Assembly (NCBI RefSeq): GCF_002080435.1
Contig: NZ_CP020538.1
Location: 868,001-932,000, forward strand
Reading direction: 5' to 3'
DNA: 64,000 nt
From: Sphingobium herbicidovorans
Lineage (GTDB): Bacteria > Pseudomonadota > Alphaproteobacteria > Sphingomonadales > Sphingomonadaceae
Under the pieces are notes generated by a model, which was not told the origin of the DNA, searched no databases, and worked only from the letters and a program-made list of their open reading frames with translations. Position 1 is the first letter of the stretch, and each line of letters begins with the position of its first letter. Of this stretch, positions 53,047 to 59,566 are shown in pieces. Both the position numbers and the translations under genes were made by a program.

Positions 53047-54504
53047 ATGATTCCTCTAATGATGATCGGGACGGGTCTGAGCCGACGTCGCACATCTACA
53101 TCCCTGACGGCCCCTTCCCCAGTCGTGGTCACCGACGACCCCTACGCCTATAACAACTCCCTGATGATGACATTCAGCGGGTCGAACGGCTCCACCAGTT
53201 TCACGGATGCAAGCCGCTGGGCGCACGGATCGATCACCGCTAATGGCAACGCGCAGATACAGTCGAACAAACTGGAGTTGGACGGGACAGGTGACTTCGT
53301 TCTGGTGCCGCGCAATACGGGCGATAGTTTCGATTTCACCCCCACATCGGAGTTCACCTGTGAGGTGTTCGGCCTGGAAATCGACTCCACCTCTACCCGG
53401 CAGTTCATCTGCGGGTTCGACAATCACCAATCGATCAACGGGGCGCGGGATTGGCGACTAATTTACGATGGCACCACCGGCGAGTTGATGGTCGAAGTGG
53501 TGCCGAGCGGCCTTAATGCTGGGACAGTCTATCAGGCCAAGGTTTCGTGGACCCCCGCGGCCGCCACGGCCTATGACATTGCCTGGTCATGGGACGGGGC
53601 CAATATCCGGCTTTATGTCGATGGCGTTTTCAAGGCGAAGGTCGCTAACACGCTGCGCTCCAGCGTTCCCTCCACGGTGCAGAATTTCCGTATCGGATCA
53701 CAGCGCTATCTCGGCACCGACAACGAGTTCCTGGATGGTCGAATCGCCGCCATCCGCCTGACGCGCGGCAAGGCGCGCATGACCTCCGAAACGGTCTACA
53801 CCCGCCACGCGCTACCGCTCGCCACCAGCGGCACGACTTCGGACCCCTATTTCCAATACACCCGGCTTGTTCTCTACGGCGAAGGCGCGGACGGTAACCA
53901 GTCGTTCCGTGATCACAGTGCGAGTGACAGGCCGCTCACGGCGCAGGGGGCGGTGGAGAATGACACCGGGGTCGATGTCAATGGGACGCCCTCGATCAAG
54001 TTAGGCAGCAACGCCGACTATATCCGGGGTGACTACGATCCCTCGCTACTTCTGGCTGGCTTGGACTTCTGCATGGAGGCGTTTGTCAAATGCACAGACA
54101 GCGCCAACTGGAACATCCTACTCGGGCGCCGCAATACATCCAATAACTTCTATTTTGGGATCAATGCGGGCAAGTTCCGCTGGGACTTTTTTAACGGTTC
54201 CAGCGCGGTCGGCACGGTGACAGGGGCGACAACGCTATCGACAAACACCGTCTATCATCTGTGCGCCATCCGCACGATTTCCGACAACAAGCTGTATCTG
54301 TTTGTTGATGGGGCATTGGATGGCAGCGCCATTTACTCGGGCGCGCGCACCGAAAACAGCGAGCATCTTGGCATCGGTCACGATTGGGGCGGCTCCACAC
54401 GCTATTTCCGGGGCGCCGCCAACTGGGCGCGGATCACCATAGGCCACAGCCGCTACAGCACCTCAGGCTTCACGCCGCCGAGCGTGCCTTATCTGCTGGC
54501 GTAG
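53047..54504 (+). CDS. LamG/concanavalin-like double-domain protein
   Basis: 485 residues from the ATG at 53047, with GGAAAGGAAG upstream. Two jellyroll domains are visible: one about 45-245 (SRWAHGSITANGNAQIQSNK, WSWDGANIRLYVDGVFKAK) and one about 280-480 (ASDRPLTAQGAVENDTG, LYLFVDGALDGSAIYSG). There is no classic signal peptide (start MIPLMMIGTGLSRRR), a style common in phage and prophage virion proteins. It may bind glycans. AT-rich leader upstream (52916-53046). Confidence 0.75.
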   Translation: MIPLMMIGTGLSRRRTSTSLTAPSPVVVTDDPYAYNNSLMMTFSGSNGSTSFTDASRWAHGSITANGNAQIQSNKLELDGTGDFVLVPRNTGDSFDFTPTSEFTCEVFGLEIDSTSTRQFICGFDNHQSINGARDWRLIYDGTTGELMVEVVPSGLNAGTVYQAKVSWTPAAATAYDIAWSWDGANIRLYVDGVFKAKVANTLRSSVPSTVQNFRIGSQRYLGTDNEFLDGRIAAIRLTRGKARMTSETVYTRHALPLATSGTTSDPYFQYTRLVLYGEGADGNQSFRDHSASDRPLTAQGAVENDTGVDVNGTPSIKLGSNADYIRGDYDPSLLLAGLDFCMEAFVKCTDSANWNILLGRRNTSNNFYFGINAGKFRWDFFNGSSAVGTVTGATTLSTNTVYHLCAIRTISDNKLYLFVDGALDGSAIYSGARTENSEHLGIGHDWGGSTRYFRGAANWARITIGHSRYSTSGFTPPSVPYLLA

Positions 54505-54572
54505 CCCGGCGTTTAGCCGCTCAGATTCTTATTGCAATTGGGCAACGACTAAACCCAACTTCGTCATAGTGG

Positions 54573-55043
54573 TTGAGAGGGGGACTCAATGAAGAAATCA
54601 CCTCGATTGACATGAAGGTGGGCACTGTCCGCAATTTCATGGTCTTCAATGATGTGGTGGAACGTGGCGAAGTGATCATGCGTCGCGGCTCGCCGGTTAA
54701 AGCAACCGTCTCCTGGCGAACCGGCAAGGGCATCGTCGGCAAATCGGCCAAGTTCGAATTGACCTTCAACTCGGTTCGTTCGGGCGGTAGAGATTGGGCA
54801 TTGCGCGGTACGGTTCGTCAGGAAGGCCGCGGCAACACTACGGGCGCGCTATTAGGAGCGACATTCATCACCGGCCGCTCGGCCGTTATCACGCCTGGTC
54901 AGCTCATCAACGTTTTCACCGCGGAGGAAATCAGCCTTCAGCCGCAGCGCGCGGCTTATGGGGCACCACGGCCAGCCGTTCAGGCGCCGGTCCAACCTGC
55001 GGGGATAAATCCCAATTCCGCGATTAGGTGCATTACCTGTTGA
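54573..55043 (+). pseudogene. 5'-truncated gene for a secreted beta-rich protein
   Basis: The conserved part (EEITSIDMKVGTVRNFMVFN, DVVERGEVIMRRGSPVKATV, TGKGIVGKSAKFEL) aligns by eye with the middle and end of a family of periplasmic proteins that usually carry a signal peptide and about 40 more residues at the N-terminus. None of that is present, and no good start exists (TTG 54573 or ATG 54612). It looks like a remnant after deletion. The C-terminus ends in CITC. Confidence 0.55.
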
Positions 55044-55062
55044 TCGGGTCTAAGAGCCGGAA

Positions 55063-55935
55063 ATGGATGCATCATTGATCGGTGAGGGTGCGGTAACCCG
55101 CGACTGGCAAGCTGTGGACAGAGATTTTCGGAATTACGGATTTCTAGCCACCGAAGCAGATGCTTTTCGTTTTCACTTCCGGGAGCTGTTGGCGGATTGG
55201 TTCAGCCTTGCTGAGCGCATTAATGCGTTGGGCCAGCGCATGTATGTTGAATGCTCGGATCTTCTGCCTGGCCAGCGGGTGTTAAGCCCCACTTCGCTCG
55301 GCCTTCAAATGATGCCTCGCTGTCTCAGCGGCTTCCAAGGCGCACTGATCCTGGCAGAACGGGGCTTAGGTGTTGAAGCGCAGGCGTTGGTCAGAAGTGT
55401 TTTTGAGACTGCCTTCTGGATGGGCTATGTCATTTCGGACCCCACAGTTGCGGTGCCGCAGTTGCGTGGAGAAACTTTAAACAGCGAAATTCGGCTGTTC
55501 GAGGCGAGCCTCCGACACCTTTCAGGCATGGGCACCGATAATGAGACCCAAGTTAGAAGCCAGCTTAGTGAGATGAAGGCGGAATACGCCAGATTGCCCA
55601 AACCGCCGACAATGGAGAAAATAGCGTCCGCCGCCGGGTATGGTCCCAGCTACTTCTTCTACAAGGATCTATCGGGAGCCGCGACGCATCTTTCGTTGAA
55701 ATCCATTCACGGTTTTCTTCACCATGACGAAGCGGGGGAGGTCATAGGCCATCAGGTCGGCCCAGATGAAGAGAGCGTCGGAAAGGCTGTGTGGCTTGCC
55801 TGTCGAGCGATGACGCTGGCGGTTCATGCACTAGGTCGGCTCCCAGGCTGTTCGGCTTATAGTAGCGAGCTGGACCCCTTAAATCACGAACTAGGGCAGC
55901 TTAAGCCATATGAGCCGGTGGAACGAAACTGTTGA
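55063..55935 (+). CDS. DUF5677-like protein
   Basis: 290 residues, mostly helical. FHFRELLADWFSLAERINAL, LAERGLGVEAQALVRSVFETAFWMGYV (near 100-130) and HLSLKSIHGFLHHD (near 205) resemble the DUF5677 family, in which an R-x-x-x-E-x-x-F helix and a later histidine are conserved; assignment is by resemblance. The family has no established function. The stop is 10 bp before a phosphoribosyltransferase-like gene, and the pair is the best-preserved cargo of the element. Confidence 0.6.
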   Translation: MDASLIGEGAVTRDWQAVDRDFRNYGFLATEADAFRFHFRELLADWFSLAERINALGQRMYVECSDLLPGQRVLSPTSLGLQMMPRCLSGFQGALILAERGLGVEAQALVRSVFETAFWMGYVISDPTVAVPQLRGETLNSEIRLFEASLRHLSGMGTDNETQVRSQLSEMKAEYARLPKPPTMEKIASAAGYGPSYFFYKDLSGAATHLSLKSIHGFLHHDEAGEVIGHQVGPDEESVGKAVWLACRAMTLAVHALGRLPGCSAYSSELDPLNHELGQLKPYEPVERNC

Positions 55936-55945
55936 CTAAATAGCA

Positions 55946-56884
55946 GTGCTCGCCGAGAGCGGCCCGCTATTTGCCCCTCTAGCCGTGGTTCTCAGCCTCT
56001 CAATGATCTCCATGCCTACTTTGGTTGAGATACCTCGACTTGCTCACCATGAAAGGTGCGGCTGGCCTGAGAAGGGCTGCGACTGCGTTCTTGTTCACGG
56101 AAAGCTTGAGATGCTGAAAGGCGAGCGGGAGGGCTTGGGGCCGAGAAAAGAGAAGATTCAAGCACTCTACAGCGCAGCAAAAACTGAAAACAATCTGGAG
56201 GCCGCCTTCGAACTGGTCGATCTTATTTATAGCGGTGAGGTCGAAGAAAAGCTCATTGATAGCTTTTTCGAAGGAGGCGTAGCGCCCATTTTTGTCCTTC
56301 CGCACCCCGCTTTTGTTGTCGAGAGAAATCTTACCCCTGAGGTCGTTCCATCGGCCGGGCCCACCAACGCGCTTCCCTTCGCGTACGCAGCCCGGCTGCA
56401 ACAAGCGATCGGCGGCGAAGTTGACAGCGATATCGTGCAAGCTGCTCGCGTAGGCCGTACGGCACTGAACCGCTTCCAGCGTTTCTTATGGCAGCCACAA
56501 TTTGTAGGTGACGTACGCACAGATCGCCCCTATGTACTTGTGGATGATGCAGTGACGATCGGAGGTACGGTTGCCGCGCTTTGCAGCCATATTGTACGGG
56601 CTGGCGGAACGGTCGCAGCTGTAACTGCGTTGGCACATAAAAGCGGACAGCATCAACCGCTGGCGTTAACCAACCGTACACGGCATTTGCTCGATACGGT
56701 ATATACGGTGGGAATTGCGCAGCTCTGGAAGGAGGCGATTGGACATGAGATTGACTGCCTTACAGAGCCTGAGGGCGCTTTTCTCCTGGAATGGGCAAAC
56801 GAACATCACGGATCAGGAGACGGGCACTCGCGATTACTCGCCCTCCGAACTCGCTTGCTTAAGGCAAGGGATCAAGGCGAATAA
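55946..56884 (+). CDS. phosphoribosyltransferase-like protein
   Basis: Up to 312 residues; more natural starts are the ATGs at 56003 or 56012, since the first 19 residues are hydrophobic and unlike the rest. A cysteine cluster (HERCGWPEKGCDC) opens the protein, a helical region follows, and the PRPP-binding signature YVLVDDAVTIGGTVAAL is near residue 195 (the usual D-D-x-x-T-x-G-x-T, here with I-G-G-T). The C-terminus is helical. It could act on a nucleobase or a small nucleotide. Paired with the DUF5677-like gene. Confidence 0.65.
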   Translation: MLAESGPLFAPLAVVLSLSMISMPTLVEIPRLAHHERCGWPEKGCDCVLVHGKLEMLKGEREGLGPRKEKIQALYSAAKTENNLEAAFELVDLIYSGEVEEKLIDSFFEGGVAPIFVLPHPAFVVERNLTPEVVPSAGPTNALPFAYAARLQQAIGGEVDSDIVQAARVGRTALNRFQRFLWQPQFVGDVRTDRPYVLVDDAVTIGGTVAALCSHIVRAGGTVAAVTALAHKSGQHQPLALTNRTRHLLDTVYTVGIAQLWKEAIGHEIDCLTEPEGAFLLEWANEHHGSGDGHSRLLALRTRLLKARDQGE

Positions 56885-56941
56885 CGCTGCTGCCTCGCAG
56901 TTGGCCGCGGATCGCGGTTATAAGCGGAATTCCCGAGCTTC

Positions 56942-57261
56942 TCAGCTTCGCTGAATTAGTGCTGCGATGGCCCGGCAGCCAAGCTGGGTACCGCCAAGTC
57001 GGATTCGTGCTGCCGTGCCTTTGCCCAAGGCATAGCGAACTTGCATTCGCATCAAGGTTTCAGCCTTCAAACCGAACGCGTACTCGAAACGAATAGCCAT
57101 ATCAGCCGACAGGGCAGCCCGGCCGTTGACGAGCGCGCTGATCGGTTGACGCCGAACGCCGCAGCCAGATCGTTGATCGAAATGCCACGGGCTTCGACAA
57201 TCTCGGTCTTCAGCCACTCTCCGGCGTGAATCGCGAACGATGGGTGAATGTTGATGGCCAT
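56942..57261 (-). pseudogene. higA: HigA-type antitoxin gene, frameshifted
   Basis: From the ATG at 57261 the frame encodes IHPSFAIHAGEWLKTEIVEA and INDLAAAFGV, the HigA/VapI Xre start. The second half, PISALVNGRAALSADMAIRF followed by EYAFGLKAETLMRMQVRYAL, lies in another frame ending at 56942. The join is near 57143-57156 (minus-strand GGCGTCAACCG), where loss of one CGTC of a tandem pair would explain the shift. No recognisable higB toxin remains upstream. Confidence 0.75.
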
Positions 57262-57404
57262 GAGCGATTCGCCGGTTGCTTTCTCAGATCTGCGAACACC
57301 ATCCTAGCAGAGATCGTCGCCTGGTTCAGGATGCTATGAACCGGTGATCTGATTCGCAGAAGTTGGCCGCCGAGCGACGTTGCTATGTAGAGGTAGCGTT
57401 TCGC

Positions 57405-57426
57405 TTTGGGGGCCACATTGGGGGCC
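57405..57426. repeat. arm-type repeat at the right end of the element
   Basis: TTTGGGGGCCACATTGGGGG CC, matching the repeat at 49733-49754. The 57262-57488 stretch around it holds no gene I can support. Confidence 0.6.
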
Positions 57427-57488
57427 ATCCGAAATTCCGCGACGTAATTTTACTGGTAATTTGAGCTACTTCACGCCACCTTTAAGGT

Positions 57489-57505
57489 TCCTGCCGGGGT
57501 CGCCA
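57489..57505 (+). repeat. attachment site attR (17-bp direct repeat)
   Basis: TCCTGCCGGGGTCGCCA, an exact copy of the tRNA-Arg(TCT) 3' end. It is preceded by element sequence (TTTAAGGT) and followed by host sequence. Confidence 0.88.
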
Positions 57506-57515
57506 TCCGCTGCCG

Positions 57516-57614
57516 CTACAGGCGCCAGCCCATCAGCAGCATCACCAGCCCGGCGATCAGGATCGCAAGAGCCAGGAAGCCCCAGCCCCAGTCCAGCCCG
57601 TTCCTATTCGCCAT
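57516..57614 (-). CDS. 32-residue membrane peptide
   Basis: MANRNGLDWGWGFLALAILI then AGLVMLLMGWRL: a short polar start and a single membrane helix. The start overlaps the stop of the ABM-domain gene by several bases, so it is likely translated from the same mRNA. It lies just outside attR, in host DNA. No family recognised. Confidence 0.5.
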   Translation of the reverse strand: MANRNGLDWGWGFLALAILIAGLVMLLMGWRL

Positions 57615-57954
57615 CGAGCGAACTGTCGAACGGCCGCGCCCGCAGCAGCAGGTCGTCGGTCACCGTCATCGTGAAAATCGGGTCAGCATCGGCGGGCACT
57701 TCGGCAATCGCATCGACAAAGGCCGCCCGCGTCTCCGGCTCGTCATAGACCATCTTCTGGTCGAACGCGGCACGCCATGTCTCCTCGTCCGGCCATTCCG
57801 CATAGCCGACGAAGCGCCCGTCCGCATCACGATGCAGGCGGGAGCCATAGCTTCCATATTTCTCACGGATCAGGTCGGTCCCACGCCGCCATGCCGCGCG
57901 GAACTGATCTTCCTTCCCGGGATGCACCCGCCACCAATAGACCGCGACGAACAT
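57604..57954 (-). CDS. antibiotic biosynthesis monooxygenase (ABM) domain protein
   Basis: 116 residues. VAVYWWRVHPGKEDQFRAAW (near 3-22), YGSYGSRLHRDADGRFVGYAEWPDEETW (near 33-60) are the dimeric alpha-beta barrel pattern of ABM/heme-degrading-like proteins. These may be small oxygenases or binders of quinone-like ligands. AAGGAGAGG is present just before the ATG. Confidence 0.8.
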   Translation of the reverse strand: MFVAVYWWRVHPGKEDQFRAAWRRGTDLIREKYGSYGSRLHRDADGRFVGYAEWPDEETWRAAFDQKMVYDEPETRAAFVDAIAEVPADADPIFTMTVTDDLLLRARPFDSSLDGE

Positions 57955-58015
57955 CGCACCTCTCCTTCACAGGAAGTAATGATGCGCGCGGCCAAAGGTT
58001 GCCATGCCCTTCCTC

Positions 58016-58063
58016 CCGTTCGGGCTGAGCTTGTCGAAGCCTTCAACAGGCTCTGGACGGGCT
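58016..58063. repeat. dispersed repeat family A with partial inverted copy
   Basis: CCGTTCGGGCTGAGCTTGTC GAAG (58016-58039) is followed at once by a degenerate inverted copy CCTTCAACAGGCTCTGGACG GGC (58041-58063). It lies between the fsa-like gene and the ABM gene on the minus strand, and the hairpin could end the aldolase transcript. Confidence 0.7.
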
Positions 58064-58716
58064 CAAAGAACCGACTGGCCGGTCTTTTCCCAGTCAGCCA
58101 GGAAGCCCGCAATGCCCTTTTCAGTCAGCACATGGTTGAACAGCGCCTTGATGACCGAAGGCGGGGCGGTCATCACGTCAGCGCCGATCTTCGCGCTTTC
58201 CAGCACATGGATGGGATGCCGCACGCTCGCCACCAGAATTTCGGTATCGAACGCATAATTGTCGTAAATCAGGCGGATGTCCTCGATCAGCTTCATGCCG
58301 TCGAAGCCATTATCGTCATGCCGCCCGACGAAGGGCGAAATGAAGCTCGCGCCGGCCTTCGCCGCCAGCAGCGCCTGATTGGCCGAAAAGCAGAGGGTGA
58401 CGTTCACCATCACGCCTTCGCTGGTCAGCGCCTTGCAGGTCTTGAGGCCATCGATGGTCAGCGGCACCTTGATGCAGACATTGTCCGCGATCTTCCGCAG
58501 GACGGCGGCTTCCTTCATCATCGTCTCATGGTCAAGCGCGACGACCTCCGCCGATACGGGACCATCCACGATGCCGCAGATTTCCTCGACCACTTCGACA
58601 AACTTGCGGCCCGACTTGTGGATCAAGGACGGGTTGGTCGTGACGCCGTCGAGCAGGCCCGTGGCGGCAAGATCGCGGATTTCGTTGGTGTCGGCGGTAT
58701 CGACGAAGAACTTCAT
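58063..58716 (-). CDS. fsa: fructose-6-phosphate aldolase / transaldolase family
   Basis: 217 residues, the short single-domain transaldolase type (TalC/FSA). [31 protein letters not shown] (near 24-37), the Schiff-base Lys in [10 protein letters not shown] (near 85) and [11 protein letters not shown] (near 128) are conserved. FILAS-equivalent ILVASVRHP (near 160) is present. FSA and transaldolase activities cannot be separated by sequence. Confidence 0.92.
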   Translation of the reverse strand: MKFFVDTADTNEIRDLAATGLLDGVTTNPSLIHKSGRKFVEVVEEICGIVDGPVSAEVVALDHETMMKEAAVLRKIADNVCIKVPLTIDGLKTCKALTSEGVMVNVTLCFSANQALLAAKAGASFISPFVGRHDDNGFDGMKLIEDIRLIYDNYAFDTEILVASVRHPIHVLESAKIGADVMTAPPSVIKALFNHVLTEKGIAGFLADWEKTGQSVL

Positions 58717-58855
58717 GGGAATGCTCCGGGGCGGGATGTGCGAATCGCCTCCCCTTTAGCGGCTGATCCCCGGTTTAGCCATTATTGCCAGCGGCGGGCT
58801 TTGCGGAAACAGCTCCGTAACATAAGAGGGCCGCGCCGTTCCAAAGGACCGATCC

Positions 58856-59521
58856 ATGTACTGCCTTCTGCGCCCGCGCCACATTTCGGGTGCTCTCGCC
58901 ATCCTTGCGTCCGCCGTCGCCCTGCCCGTCCAGGCGGCCACCGAAGAAACGCAGGCATGGATCACCGAATCGCTCACGATCGCCGCGACCCGGACGGACA
59001 CCGTCACTCTGGACCTTAGCCAGCGCTTTCGCCGCGACAGCTCCAATGGAGAGCAGCAGACAGCCCGCATCCTGCTCGATCATCGCATAGCCAAAGGGCT
59101 TCAGGTCGGCGGCGGCATCGCCTTCTTCCATTCCGGGCCGGAACAGGAGCTACGCCTTTTCCAGCAGGTCACCGCCACGCGCGGCATCTTCAATGCCCGC
59201 ACCCGCCTCGAGCAACGCTTCTTCGACACGACGGACGAAGCTAGCTGGCGGCTGCGCCAGCGCGTTCAGGCGGCCATCCCGCTCGGCTCCGCCAGGGGCC
59301 CGGCGCTCATCACTGCGGCAGAGTTTTTTGTCCACCTCAACCGCGCCCGGCCCGGCGACAGGACCGGCCTTGCCGTCATGCGGCATCAGATCGGCCTGCG
59401 CCAACCGCTCGGCAAGTCGCTCGATGCGCAGCTTCTCTACATGCGTCAGCAGACGTTCCGGGAAGGCCGCCCCGACGCAGTCGTCCATGTTCCCTGGCTC
59501 ACGCTCAACTGGAAAATCTAG
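58856..59521 (+). CDS. DUF2490 family outer-membrane-like protein
   Basis: 221 residues. A signal peptide ends near LPVQAAT; then QAWITESLTIAATRTDTVTLDLSQRFRRD and alternating strands such as RTRLEQRFFDTTDEASWRLRQRVQAAIPL suggest a beta-barrel, with the terminal LNWKI. DUF2490 proteins have no assigned function. The gene ends immediately before the priA region. Confidence 0.82.
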   Translation: MYCLLRPRHISGALAILASAVALPVQAATEETQAWITESLTIAATRTDTVTLDLSQRFRRDSSNGEQQTARILLDHRIAKGLQVGGGIAFFHSGPEQELRLFQQVTATRGIFNARTRLEQRFFDTTDEASWRLRQRVQAAIPLGSARGPALITAAEFFVHLNRARPGDRTGLAVMRHQIGLRQPLGKSLDAQLLYMRQQTFREGRPDAVVHVPWLTLNWKI

Positions 59522-59566
59522 GTGATCCGCCTTGCCCTTCGCCCCCCAGGCGATAGGGAGGGGCAG

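Larger units (their letters stand above)
49593..57505. mobile_element. 7.9-kb integrative element in tRNA-Arg(TCT), probably immobile
   Basis: Bounded by a perfect 17-bp repeat of the tRNA 3' end, with an integrase gene just inside the left end and near-identical 22-bp arm-type repeats inside both ends. Genes within are more AT-rich and mostly lack homologues I recognise. The integrase is truncated, and at least three other genes are broken, so the element appears to be a remnant. No replication or conjugation genes are seen; the LamG protein hints at a phage or satellite origin. Confidence 0.85.

Noticed and set aside
56745..56954. A 69-codon plus-strand frame overlapping the end of the phosphoribosyltransferase-like gene
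   Set aside because: Overlaps a coherent C-terminus in another frame and has no recognisable start context; only its last 23 codons are outside the other gene.
33178..58063. Repeated sequence as a possible CRISPR array
   Set aside because: Copies are far apart, palindromic and intergenic, without regular spacers or cas genes.
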